This document shows positions 42,469 to 50,897 of a stretch of DNA of 64,000 nucleotides, one piece after another. The notes below the pieces were generated by a model. The model saw only the letters and a list, made by a program, of their open reading frames with translations, was not told the origin of the DNA and did no database searches. The stretch spans positions 1 to 64,000 of the forward strand of contig CAWKIT010000006.1 in the NCBI GenBank assembly GCA_963849695.1, in the 5' to 3' direction. A program made the translations under genes and the position numbers. Source of the DNA: DASSUW01 sp963849695. GTDB taxonomy: Bacteria > Actinomycetota > Thermoleophilia > Solirubrobacterales > Solirubrobacteraceae. Each line of letters starts with the position of its first letter. Position 1 is the first letter of the stretch.

Positions 42469-45401
42469 CGCCACGGGGGCAGATCGAGCACCGGCGCGTC
42501 GAGCGTCTGCCGCAGGAGCTCGTCGATGGGAAGCGACCTGCCGGATTGCACGCACTCATCGTAGGCATCCGGGCCGAGCGCCGTTCGCGCAGCCGCCGCC
42601 TCGCGCCCGTGCAGCATCATGACCGACTCCCACGGCGGCGCGCCGATCTCCTCGTGGACGAGAGCCGAGGCGCCGGCGAGCCGGGCGCAGTCGCTCCACC
42701 GGCCCTCCGTCCCCGCCACTGCGGACAGCCCTGCGAGCGCCTCGCCGACCAGGAACCGGTCGTCGACCTGACGCGCCATCCCCAGGCAGTCGACGAAGCG
42801 GGCCCCGGCCGTTCCGCAGTCGCCCTGGACGAGCGCCAGCCAGGCGCCGTTCACCAGCGGCTCGACGAGCCTGCGGTCGTCGCCCAGGCGGCGCCTCAGC
42901 TCGAGCGCCTCGTCGAAGCACGCCTCCGCCTGCTCCCCCGGGCCGTTGACCATGTCGTACCAGCCGAGCTCGGCCAGCGCCGCCGCGACCCCGTAGGGAT
43001 CGCCTACCGTGCGATACAGCGCGAGCGCCTCGGTCGCGAGCTCGCCTGCCCGGTCCCAGTCGGAGGCGCGCTCGCAGACGCCGGCGACGGTCAGCAGCCC
43101 GTCGGCGATCAGGTGCTCGTCGCCGCTCGCGCTCGCCGCGGCGAGCGCGGCGTCGCCGATCTCGGCGGCATCGCCGGCGGCGACCAGCGTCGCCCAGCGG
43201 CCGAGCGCGACCAGCACCTGGGCCTCGAGCTCACGCTCGCCCGCCTCGCGCGCGGCCTCCAGCGCGGCCCGCAGCCGCGGCTCGGCCTCGGAGAAGCGGG
43301 ACTGCGAGATCGCCAGCCTGCCGTCCCAGTACAGCGCCGTGGCCCGCAGATCCGGCGCTTCCTCGGTCAGTGCCGCGAGGCCGCCGGCCAGCCAGCCGCG
43401 CACCTCGTGGGTGTGCGCGTCCCACGGGAGCGCCTCCGCGAAGGCGATCGCGACGCGCAGGGCCTCGCCGGCTGCGCCGCCGCGCAGCAGCCGCTCGTAG
43501 GCGAGGCGCAGGTTCGCTCGTTCGCAGGCCAGCCGCTCGAGCGAGTCGCGGCGGTGGGCGCGCGCCGCCTCCTTCGCCAGGCGTTCCGAGTACTCGACGA
43601 AGTAGCGCGCGTGCCTGAGCTCGGCGTCGGCGACCTCGGAGTAGTCCGCCGCCCGCTCGGCGGCGAACTCGCGCACCGTGTCCAGCATCACGAACCGCTG
43701 CTCCTCACGCGCGTCGGCCCGCAGCAGCGAGGTCTTGTCGAGCAGCGAGGAGAGCACGCCGTCGACCTGCCCGTCGCCGCCGCAGACCTCGGTCGCGGCG
43801 TCGAGCGACGCGCCGCCCTCGAACACCGTCAGCAGACAGAGCAGCCGCCGCTCGCGTTCGTCGAGCACCTCCCACGACCACTCGAGCGTGGCGCGCAGCG
43901 AGCGCTGGCGCGCCGGGCGGTCGCGGGCGCCCTCCGTGAGGACCTCGAGCCGGCGCTCGAGCCGCGAGAGCAGCGCCGGCAGCGACAGCAGGCGGAAGCG
44001 GTCGGCCGCGAGCTCGATGGCGAGCGGCAGCCCGTCCAGGCGTGCACAGATGGCGTCGACGATCTCGCGGTCGTCCTCGCCGAGCGTCCAGCCGGCACGG
44101 GCGGCGCCGGCTCGGGCCGCGAACAGCGCCGCGGCGTTCGGCGGCGACAGCGACTGCACGAAGTAGACGTGCTCGCCGCTGAGTCGCAGCGCGGCCCGGC
44201 TCGTCGCCAGCACGGTCAGGCCGTCGACCGCGGCGAGCAGCTTGGTGACCTCGCCGGCGTCGTCGACAAACCGCTCGAAGCCGTCGAGCACGAGCAGCGC
44301 GGGCGCCGTGCGGTTCGCGCGTGCGAGCTGTTCGGCGAGCTCGTCGGCGGTCGCCGCGCTGACACCGAGGGCGACCGCGGACTCGGACGCGAGCAGCCCC
44401 GCGTCCTCGACCCCGTCGAGGTCGACGTGGACGGCGCCGCCGCCGAAGCGCTCGGCGACGCGACGGCCCGCCTCGAGCGCGAGCCGCGTCTTGCCGACGC
44501 CGCCCGAGCCGACGAGCGTCAGCAGCCGGGTGCCGCGCCGCACCAGCAACTCGCTTATCTCCTCCAGCTCGCCCTCACGGCCGATCAGGTCGCCGGCGGG
44601 GGCGGGCAGCGCCGAGGGCGCCGGCTGGGCGCGGGCCGGCCGGTCGGCGTCGAGCTCGGGGTCGTGCGCGAGGATCATGCCCTCCAGCCGGCGCAGCTCG
44701 GGTCCCGGCTCGATCCCCAGCTCGTCGACCAGCATGCGCCGGCCCTCGCGCATGACCTCCAGCGCCTCGGCCTGCCGGCCGCTTCGGTACAGCGCGACCA
44801 TCAGGTGCCCGCGCAGCCGCTCGCGCAGCGGCTGTTCGGCCACCAGCGCTCGCAGCTCCCCCACGAGGTCGGCGTCGCGACCTTCGGCGATCTCGGCGGC
44901 GAGCCGCTCCTCGATCGCCTCCATCCGCAGCTCCTCGAGCCGCCCGATCTCGCGCTGCGCGAACGGCTCGAACCGATGGTCGGCGAGCGCCGGGCCGCGC
45001 CACAGCGCCAGCGCCGCCTCGAGGTCGTCGCGCGCGGACCCGGGCTGGTCCTGCTCGAGCGCGACGCGGGCTCGGCGGAGCAGATCCTCGAAGCGGTACG
45101 CGTCGATCGCGTCGTGGTCGATGCTCAGCGCATAGCCGACGGCGGCGCGTTCGAGCGGGATGTCCGACCCCAGCCGCCGGCGTAGACGCGAGACCTGCTT
45201 CTGCAGCGCCTGGACGCCGTCGCCCGGCGGGGCGTCGGCCCACAGCGCCTCGACGAGCTCGTCGACCCCGACGGGGTCGGGCGCCTGCAGCGCAAGGGCG
45301 GTGAACAGGGCGCGCTGCTTGGCGCCCTCGAACTGGACCGTGCCCGCCGGTACCCGAACGTCGAGCGGGCCCAGCAGCTTCACATCGACACCCCGGCTCA
45401 T
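42465..45401 (-). CDS. AfsR/SARP-like regulator (BTAD + NB-ARC)
   Basis: 978 residues: SARP winged helix (VKLLGPLDVRVPAGTVQFEG; QKQVSRLRRRLGS), BTAD (IDAYRFEDLLRRARVALEQD), then NB-ARC-type ATPase with Walker A LVGSGGVGKTRLALEAG near residue 295, LLVLDGFERFVDDAGEV and the GLPLAIELAADR motif. A long TPR-like tail follows, without a LuxR domain. AfsR-like proteins bind direct heptamer repeats and recruit sigma factor. The triple GTCAGCG sites lie on both sides of this gene, making it the most natural candidate reader. Divergent from the MetE-like gene. Confidence 0.9.
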   Translation of the reverse strand: MSRGVDVKLLGPLDVRVPAGTVQFEGAKQRALFTALALQAPDPVGVDELVEALWADAPPGDGVQALQKQVSRLRRRLGSDIPLERAAVGYALSIDHDAIDAYRFEDLLRRARVALEQDQPGSARDDLEAALALWRGPALADHRFEPFAQREIGRLEELRMEAIEERLAAEIAEGRDADLVGELRALVAEQPLRERLRGHLMVALYRSGRQAEALEVMREGRRMLVDELGIEPGPELRRLEGMILAHDPELDADRPARAQPAPSALPAPAGDLIGREGELEEISELLVRRGTRLLTLVGSGGVGKTRLALEAGRRVAERFGGGAVHVDLDGVEDAGLLASESAVALGVSAATADELAEQLARANRTAPALLVLDGFERFVDDAGEVTKLLAAVDGLTVLATSRAALRLSGEHVYFVQSLSPPNAAALFAARAGAARAGWTLGEDDREIVDAICARLDGLPLAIELAADRFRLLSLPALLSRLERRLEVLTEGARDRPARQRSLRATLEWSWEVLDERERRLLCLLTVFEGGASLDAATEVCGGDGQVDGVLSSLLDKTSLLRADAREEQRFVMLDTVREFAAERAADYSEVADAELRHARYFVEYSERLAKEAARAHRRDSLERLACERANLRLAYERLLRGGAAGEALRVAIAFAEALPWDAHTHEVRGWLAGGLAALTEEAPDLRATALYWDGRLAISQSRFSEAEPRLRAALEAAREAGERELEAQVLVALGRWATLVAAGDAAEIGDAALAAASASGDEHLIADGLLTVAGVCERASDWDRAGELATEALALYRTVGDPYGVAAALAELGWYDMVNGPGEQAEACFDEALELRRRLGDDRRLVEPLVNGAWLALVQGDCGTAGARFVDCLGMARQVDDRFLVGEALAGLSAVAGTEGRWSDCARLAGASALVHEEIGAPPWESVMMLHGREAAAARTALGPDAYDECVQSGRSLPIDELLRQTLDAPVLDLPPWR

Positions 45402-45464
45402 TTCCGCTCAGCGAACGTTAACCCGCGGAGGCCCCGGCGTCGAACCCGGTATCACACCTGGTTC

Positions 45465-46490
45465 ATGCCCCCGCTCCTCACCACCACCGTAATCGGCAGC
45501 TACCCGCAACCGGCGTGGCTTATCGATCGTGACCGCCTGAGCAGCTCGCTGCCGCCGCGCGTCCGTGCCCGCGAGCTGTGGCGCGTCGACGATCCCTACC
45601 TCGCGCAGGCCCAGGACGACGCCACCGCGCTCGCGATCGCCGACCAGGAGCGGGCAGGCGTCGACATCGTCAGCGACGGCGAGATCCGCCGCGAGAGCTA
45701 CTCCAACCGCTTCGCGACCGCGCTCGAGGGGCTCGACGTCGACAACCCGGCCATGGTCCCCGGCCGCGCCGGCGGCACGAACGCGGTGCCGCGCGTGGTC
45801 GGCCGCGTGCGGCGCGCGCGGCCGGTGGAGGTCGACGACCTGCGGTTCCTGCGCAGCCGCACCGACCGCACGATCAAGATCACGCTGCCCGGCCCGTTCA
45901 CGATGAGTCAGCAGGCGTACAACGAGGCGTACGACGACGAGGCCGAGCTGGCGATGGATTTCGCCGCGGCGGTCAACGAGGAGGTGCACGACCTGTTCGC
46001 GGCGGGCGCCGACGTCGTGCAGATCGACGAGCCGTGGCTCCAGTCACGGGCCGAGAAGGCGCGCGAGTTCGCGCTGCCTGCGATCGACCGCGCGCTCGCG
46101 GACGCGCCCGGTACGACCGCCCTGCATACGTGCTTCGGCTACGCCCACATCGTCCACGACCGCCCGCCCGGCTACCCGTTCCTGGCCGAGCTGGCGGGCT
46201 GCGCGGCCGACGTGCTGGCGATCGAGGCCGCCCAGCCGCGGCTCGAGGCGTCGGTGCTCGAGCCGCTGGCGGGCAAGACGGTGATCGTCGGCGTGCTCGA
46301 CCTCTCCGATCCCTCACCGGAGACGCCCGAGGTGGTCGCCTCGCGCATCGAGGCGGCGCTGGAGGTGATCCCGCCGGAGCGGCTCCAGGTGGGGCCGGAC
46401 TGCGGGATGAAGTACCTGTCGCGCGAGCTGGCGTTCGCCAAGCTCCGCGCGCTGGTCGAGGGCGCCCGCCTCGTGCGCGCGCGCCTATGA
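45465..46490 (+). CDS. MetE-like cobalamin-independent methionine synthase family protein
   Basis: 341 residues, matching the C-terminal MetE / UROD-like barrel on its own. Begins TTTVIGSYPQPAWLI, then DIVSDGEIRRESYSNRF, VVQIDEPWL and TTALHTCFGYAH (His and Cys of the zinc site), and ends VGPDCGMKYLSRELAFAK (second zinc Cys). The missing N-terminal half means it uses a methyl donor other than the full polyglutamate folate system; many stand-alone members are of unknown substrate or use methylcobalamin-type proteins. Cytosolic. Confidence 0.88.
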   Translation: MPPLLTTTVIGSYPQPAWLIDRDRLSSSLPPRVRARELWRVDDPYLAQAQDDATALAIADQERAGVDIVSDGEIRRESYSNRFATALEGLDVDNPAMVPGRAGGTNAVPRVVGRVRRARPVEVDDLRFLRSRTDRTIKITLPGPFTMSQQAYNEAYDDEAELAMDFAAAVNEEVHDLFAAGADVVQIDEPWLQSRAEKAREFALPAIDRALADAPGTTALHTCFGYAHIVHDRPPGYPFLAELAGCAADVLAIEAAQPRLEASVLEPLAGKTVIVGVLDLSDPSPETPEVVASRIEAALEVIPPERLQVGPDCGMKYLSRELAFAKLRALVEGARLVRARL

Positions 46491-46964
46491 ACCGGTCAGC
46501 GCAGTGATCACATCCTTCGAGTGGGTCAACGGGATCCGGTTCCCCTCGAGCTCGATGCGCGAGCCGCTGTCGGTCTCGATCAGCTCCAGCACGCGCACGT
46601 TCACGCGCTGGTGGACCTTGGCCTCCAGCCCCTCACGCGGCACGCGGAAGGCGAGCGCCTTCGGGTGGGCGCGGTTGCCGGCGAAGCCGTAGACCATCGT
46701 CTCGGACACACCCACGACCATCCGCTGGGGCAGGCCGGTGGCAGCGTCGTGCGCCCGTGTGCCCGCCACGTAGCCGCCGACCGTCGCGATGCTGTCGCCC
46801 AGCGAGCCCATCGTGCCGCCGATGTCGCCGCCGATCCAGCCGCCCGCGAACCCGGCGCCCGAATGCCCGCGGGGGTTGAACTCCCCCGCCGCGGTCACCG
46901 TGTCCTGGATTCCGGCCGAGGCGAGCGCCTCGTTGACGACTTCGACGATCTTCTCTTCGGACAT
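46485..46964 (-). CDS. glycine-rich hypothetical protein (159 aa)
   Basis: ATG at 46964 with AAAGGAG upstream. Soluble N-terminal helix (MSEEKIVEVVNEALASAGIQ), then a Gly-rich hydrophobic centre GHSGAGFAGGWIGGDIGG and GDSIATVGGYVAGTRA that could insert in a membrane like a glycine zipper, then a beta-rich end RMVVGVSETMVYGFAG and NVRVLELIETDSGSRIELEG. The C-terminal part suggests a small PH-like or binding fold. No family recognised. It is under the fourth triple-heptamer promoter, and its stop overlaps the MetE-like gene tail-to-tail. Confidence 0.75.
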   Translation of the reverse strand: MSEEKIVEVVNEALASAGIQDTVTAAGEFNPRGHSGAGFAGGWIGGDIGGTMGSLGDSIATVGGYVAGTRAHDAATGLPQRMVVGVSETMVYGFAGNRAHPKALAFRVPREGLEAKVHQRVNVRVLELIETDSGSRIELEGNRIPLTHSKDVITALTGS

Positions 46965-46994
46965 TGCGAATCTCCTTTCGTCGCGGCTAGCCCA

Positions 46995-47189
46995 TCACAA
47001 CCCGCTGACATCCCGCTGACGTCTCGCTGACGCGAGCCATTCACTGCGGAGGTCTGATGACGGGTTCGAAGGGTGTCGGTCGTCGGTGCGGGCAACGCGA
47101 CGATCGCGCGCCGGGCGGTAGAGGTAGAGGATGTCGCGGATGGCGTCGTGCGCTTCCTGCATGTCCTCGTAGCGCCCGCCGAAACGCAT
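46995..47189 (-). CDS. possible small ORF running through the operator
   Basis: ATG at 47189 gives MRFGGRYEDMQEAHDAIRDI and LYLYRPARDRRVARTDD, which looks like protein. The last ten residues (ARRQRDVSGL) are simply the translation of the GTCAGCG repeats. Ribosome-binding site is weak. If real, its 3' end overlaps the promoter of the glycine-rich gene. Beyond this and the operator, bases 46965-47387 show nothing else. Confidence 0.25.
   Translation of the reverse strand: MRFGGRYEDMQEAHDAIRDILYLYRPARDRRVARTDDRHPSNPSSDLRSEWLASARRQRDVSGL
47003..47031 (-). promoter_or_regulatory. triple GTCAGCG operator upstream of the glycine-rich gene
   Basis: On the minus strand GTCAGCG starts at 47031, 47020 and 47009: three perfect copies 11 bases apart, with spacers AGAC and GGAT identical to those at 35172. 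TGTGAT at 46993-46998 suits a -10 box, and the ATG is at 46964 after an AAAGGAG. Confidence 0.7.
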
Positions 47190-47387
47190 GCGCGGGAGCC
47201 TATCCCGCTGTCGCGCCCGGCTCCGCGCTTGCCTGCCGCCGGCAGAGCCTCACGTCGCAGCTATCGCTTCTGCCTCGGAGCAGCGGTCAGAGACGATTCG
47301 CGACGAGTATGGCGTGTGCCTCAGAGCGGAAGCGTGGCCGCCGCATCGGCGGGGTAGCACCCGATGACCGCAACCGAGGAGATCGCC

Positions 47388-47528
47388 ATGAGCGAATCCA
47401 CGCAGGACCGACCCGACGAGGCCGACGAGAACGCCCCGAAGCCCGGCGAGCAGGACACGGACACCGTGGCTGGCGTGCCGAAGAAGGCGCCCGAGTCCAA
47501 AGACGAGCAATCAAAGCAGGACGAGTAG
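47388..47528 (+). CDS. small acidic disordered protein (46 aa)
   Basis: ATG at 47388 with GAGGAG six bases upstream. It reads MSESTQDRPDEADENAPKPG and ends PKKAPESKDEQSKQDE: charged, no hydrophobic core, probably unfolded alone. Short proteins of this composition are frequent in actinobacteria and sometimes stress-related; no function can be assigned. Its strong ribosome-binding site is the main support. Confidence 0.5.
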   Translation: MSESTQDRPDEADENAPKPGEQDTDTVAGVPKKAPESKDEQSKQDE

Positions 47529-47856
47529 CCAGGTATCCCGGACGCCGCGAGTCGGGGGCTGATTCGCGGTAGCGGGCGCCAGCGGAAGCCCGCGACCTCG
47601 GACGTCGCCGCGGCTTCCGCTGCAGCCTGCCAAGCGGGAGTGCTGCTCGTGCCTCATTGCGGAAGCGCGGAGCGATAGCTTCCAAGCGTGCGGAAGCGCA
47701 TCCCTACTTCCGGCTCGATCCCCACCCCCTAACGCCCGAGGCCCAGGTCGGCCGCTGGGTTCGAATGGGTGCCTCCGGAGGTTGGCAAGCGCCCCGCATG
47801 GCGGGGCGCGTCGAAGCCCGCCGGCAGTGCGACTTCTTCGCCGATCCGCAGATCGG
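47529..47856. other. intergenic stretch without a recognisable gene
   Basis: 328 bases between the small acidic gene and the convergent reductase. GGAAGC recurs several times (for example within 47580-47710). GGTTCGAAT at 47758-47766 recalls a tRNA T-loop, but no matching stems or acceptor arm are present. The one clear structure is the hairpin at 47789-47809. Confidence 0.5.
47789..47809. terminator. strong GC hairpin
   Basis: GCGCCCCGC-ATG-GCGGGGCGC is a perfect 9-base inverted repeat with a 3-base loop, between the converging small acidic gene and the reductase gene. No T-run on either side. It fits a bidirectional terminator in a GC-rich genome. Confidence 0.5.
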
Positions 47857-48438
47857 TCATCGGCGCACCCGATAGCGCAGGTGGAGCACCCGGTTGCTTG
47901 CGATCACCACGTCGGGATCTTCGAGCAGGTGCTGTGCGGCGACCGATCCGAAGAAGCGCTTGCCCGTCCCGAGGACGACGGGCGCGACGTCCATGGCGAC
48001 CTCGTCGACGAGCCCGGCGGCCAGCATCTGCCCGCCGACGTCGCCCGCGGCGACCTCGACCGTGCGGTCGCCCGCGAGCTCCTGTGCCTTGGCCATGGCC
48101 GCCTCGACGCCGTCGACGAAGTGAAACGGCGCCTCGGGCCGCCAGCCCTCGGGCGCCGGCCGGTGCGACACGACGACCACGTGGTCGATCCCGCTCGGTG
48201 GCGTGCCGCCCCAGCCGTCCGTCAGGTCGAAGACATGCCGGCCGGCGACCGTCACTCCGATCTGGTCCCAGTACGCGCGGGTGTGCTCGTAGGACGCCTG
48301 CGACACCTTCAGCTGCCCGGCCTCGTCCAACGGGACGTCACCGCTTGACAACCAGTCGAACAGCGGGCCGGGCTGATCGTTCTCGTCCGCGATGAACCCG
48401 TCGACCGACACCGTGCTGTACAGAACCACCTTGCCCAT
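47857..48438 (-). CDS. dihydrofolate reductase / RibD C-terminal family protein
   Basis: 193 residues: MGKVVLYSTVSVDGFIADEN at the start, then VTVAGRHVFDLTDGWGG, DHVVVVSHRPAPEGW, VEVAAGDVGGQMLAAGLVDE and VAPVVLGTGKRFFG. This is the RibD_C/DHFR-like reductase fold that binds NADPH; members of this size in actinobacteria are mostly uncharacterised and need not reduce folate. GAGGAGAG precedes the ATG. Soluble, cytosolic. Confidence 0.88.
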   Translation of the reverse strand: MGKVVLYSTVSVDGFIADENDQPGPLFDWLSSGDVPLDEAGQLKVSQASYEHTRAYWDQIGVTVAGRHVFDLTDGWGGTPPSGIDHVVVVSHRPAPEGWRPEAPFHFVDGVEAAMAKAQELAGDRTVEVAAGDVGGQMLAAGLVDEVAMDVAPVVLGTGKRFFGSVAAQHLLEDPDVVIASNRVLHLRYRVRR

Positions 48439-48666
48439 GGGCTCTCTCCTCTGCTCGACAAGCGCCCATCATGGTGTCCCGGAAGTGGCAAGTCTTGTAA
48501 GAAATCAATCGGCTGGCAGCGGTCCGACGCTAGCCCTGGCTTCGCGTCCCCTTGCGACAGCCGTGTGGCGGGCGGTGCGGACGCGTGCATCCCGTACTGA
48601 AGCGAGAGTTCGGGGTCTCGTTTGATGCGCCTACCCCGGGCGCTTATGTTGCGGGTCTCCGCACTC

Positions 48667-49653
48667 TCAGCCCGCGGAGGCGGCGATCAGCGCGCGGTCC
48701 TGCTCGCCGGCGCTTCGCCTGATCGCGCCCGGCGAGACGCCGATGACGCGCTTGAAGGCGCGGCTGAACGCGGCCTCGGACCGGTAGCCGAGCCGGTCGG
48801 CGAGCTGGCCGACCGTGGCGCCCTCCTCCTTCAGCGCCGCGACCGCGACCTGCATGCGCCAGCGGGCGACGTAGCTCATCACCGGCTCGCCGACGAGCTC
48901 GGTGAAGCGGGCCGCGAACGCCGAGCGCGACATCGACAGCTCGTGGGCCAGCGAGGCGACGGTCCAGTCCCGAGCAGGGTCGCGATGAACGCTTGAGATG
49001 GCGCGGCCGATCTGGGGGTCCTGGAGAGCTCCCAGCCAGCCCCTCTGCGCGGCCGGATCGCTCTCCATCCACGCCCGGATCGCCTGGATCACGAGGATGT
49101 CCCCGAGGCGCGTGATCACGGTCTCGCCGCCGGGCCGGAGCTCGCAGGCCTCGGAGGCGATCAGCCGCAGCGTGCTCTGCATCCACTCCAGCCGGGGCGA
49201 GCTGGACGCCTCGACGTGGATCGTGCTCGGCAGGATCTCGATCAGGTTGCCGGCGGCCGGGTGCGCGAAGCGCACGGCCCCGCAGATCAGGCCGGTGGGC
49301 GCGCCGCCCTCGCCGTGGCGAAGGATCTCGTAGCGATCGCTGACGAGCTCGCGCTCGAGGTCGAGGATCCCCGGAGCAGGCGCGCCCGGCTCGCTGCGCA
49401 GGACGTGACCCTCCCCGTGCGGCACGAGCGCGAGGTCCCCGAGCTGGATCCAATCGCGCTCCTTATCCCCGGTCTCGAGCCACATCCGGCCGGAGGTGAC
49501 CACGTGAAACCACATGTACCCCGGCATCGGCGGCAGCGTCAGTCCCCAGGGTGCGGTGAGCTCGGAGCGGCAGTAGTACGCACCGGTCATCCGCAGGAAG
49601 TGCAGTGCCTCGCCGAAGGGATCCGCCGGCGGGAAGGGGTCGGGGGCGTCCAT
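48667..49653 (-). CDS. AraC-family transcriptional regulator
   Basis: 328 residues from ATG 49653. The N-terminal cupin-type sensor (PGYMWFHVVTSGRMWLETGD; LGDLALVPHGEGHVL) belongs to the AraC_binding_2/cupin_6 type. The two C-terminal helix-turn-helix motifs are WTVASLAHELSMSRSAFAAR and ATVGQLADRLGYRSEAAFSR, followed by AFKRVIGVSPGAIRR. A perfect inverted repeat about 28 bases upstream of the start suggests self-regulation. The NmrA-like gene and the ABC exporter on the other strand are possible targets. Confidence 0.9.
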   Translation of the reverse strand: MDAPDPFPPADPFGEALHFLRMTGAYYCRSELTAPWGLTLPPMPGYMWFHVVTSGRMWLETGDKERDWIQLGDLALVPHGEGHVLRSEPGAPAPGILDLERELVSDRYEILRHGEGGAPTGLICGAVRFAHPAAGNLIEILPSTIHVEASSSPRLEWMQSTLRLIASEACELRPGGETVITRLGDILVIQAIRAWMESDPAAQRGWLGALQDPQIGRAISSVHRDPARDWTVASLAHELSMSRSAFAARFTELVGEPVMSYVARWRMQVAVAALKEEGATVGQLADRLGYRSEAAFSRAFKRVIGVSPGAIRRSAGEQDRALIAASAG

Positions 49654-49680
49654 GACGCCGAGTATGCATGGTCTGGACTT

Positions 49681-49704
49681 GATCGTCCAGCGTGATGGAC
49701 GATC
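49681..49704. promoter_or_regulatory. inverted repeat upstream of the AraC gene
   Basis: GATCGTCCA-gcgtga-TGGACGATC: two perfect 9-base arms around 6 bases, starting 28 bases before the AraC ATG. TGGAC also occurs at 49674, giving a further direct repeat. A likely operator for the AraC protein or a co-regulator controlling both directions. The rest of 49705-49989 shows no convincing gene. Confidence 0.5.
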
Positions 49705-49989
49705 GAGCATAGATTCGCGCGCTTTGGTCATAGACCGCTCTGCATCATCGCGCAAGACTGGCCGTGTTGCATCCTACGACCAGATCGAAGCGACTATGGC
49801 CCACCAGGGAGCGTTCCCGCCCCGCTGGCTGCAGCGCATCGTCCTCGCCCCGCTCGCCTGGCTCGCGAGGCGCCGCCGTCACCTGCGTCCGGCGCCGCGG
49901 CCCGTGGACGTCCGAGCATGAATCGGCGCTCTTCAGCCACAGACAGTCCGAATCGATCCCGGCAACTTCCCCCAAGCACTTGAGGACCC

Positions 49990-50841
49990 ATGAACGACAA
50001 CACGAGACAAGAACCCACGCTGGTACTTGGCGGCACATCAAAGACGGGCCGACGGGTCGCAGAGCGGCTCGCGGCGCGCGGTTTCCCCGTGCGAATCGGC
50101 TCTCGCTCCGGCACACCCCCCTTCGATTGGGAGGACCGCTCGACCTGGGGCCCGGTGCTGGAAGGGGTCGGATCGGCCTACATCTCGCACTACCTGGACG
50201 CCCTTCCGGGCGCGGCGGAGACGGTCGGTGCGTTCGCCGAGCTCGCGGTCGCAAAGGGGGTCCGGAGGCAGGTCCTGGTGGGCGGCCGCGGCGAGCCCGA
50301 GTCCGAGCGCGTCGAGGCGGCCGCACGGGACTCCGGCGCCGAGCTGACGATCCTTCGCTCGACGTGGTTCGCCCAGAACTTCAGCGAGGGCGGCTTCCTC
50401 GATTTCGTGCTGGCCGGCGAGGTCACGCTCCCAGCCGGCGACACGCCCGAGCCGTTCGTCGACGTCGATGACATCGCCGACGTCGCCGTCGCGGCGCTGA
50501 CCGAGAAGGGGCACGAGGGCGAGCTCTACGAGCTCACCGGCCCACGGCTGGTGACCTTCGAGCAGGCGGTCGACGAGATCGCCCAGGCGGCCAACCGCGA
50601 GATCAGGTACGTGCCCGTCTCGATGGCCGAGTTCGAGTCGCTGCTCGCCGAGCAGGAGGTGCCGGCCGATTTCGTCTGGCTCCTGAAGCACCTCTTCACC
50701 GAGGTCCTCGACGGCCGCAACGCCCACCTGGCCGACGGGGTGCGGCGCGCCCTCGGCCGCGAGCCGCGGGACTTCAGCGACTACGCACGCGACGCGGCCG
50801 CCACCGGCATCTGGAACCCCAGGGCCGCCCGGGCCGCTTGA
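49990..50841 (+). CDS. NmrA-like NAD(P)-binding protein
   Basis: 283 residues of the atypical SDR / NmrA type. Nucleotide-binding TLVLGGTSKTGRRVAERL, then RQVLVGGRGEPESERVEAAA, LTILRSTWFAQNFSEGGFLD and FVDVDDIADVAVAALTEKGH. It lacks the YxxxK catalytic pair, so it may be a redox sensor or an oxidoreductase with loose specificity. Proteins of this type often sit beside AraC or MarR regulators. Followed by the interrupted DUF1772 gene. Confidence 0.85.
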   Translation: MNDNTRQEPTLVLGGTSKTGRRVAERLAARGFPVRIGSRSGTPPFDWEDRSTWGPVLEGVGSAYISHYLDALPGAAETVGAFAELAVAKGVRRQVLVGGRGEPESERVEAAARDSGAELTILRSTWFAQNFSEGGFLDFVLAGEVTLPAGDTPEPFVDVDDIADVAVAALTEKGHEGELYELTGPRLVTFEQAVDEIAQAANREIRYVPVSMAEFESLLAEQEVPADFVWLLKHLFTEVLDGRNAHLADGVRRALGREPRDFSDYARDAAATGIWNPRAARAA

Positions 50842-50897
50842 CGTTCATCCGAATCCAGACAGACACGACCGCCCCCCGAGACCGCAAGGAGACCACC

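Noticed and set aside
47740..47810. Possible tRNA or tRNA-end fragment (GGTTCGAAT near 47758)
   Set aside because: No pairing T-stem, acceptor or anticodon arm can be drawn around it.
49796..49921. Small basic ORF MAHQGAFPPRWLQRIVLAPL on the plus strand
   Set aside because: No ribosome-binding site and ordinary GC-rich open frame; could be chance.
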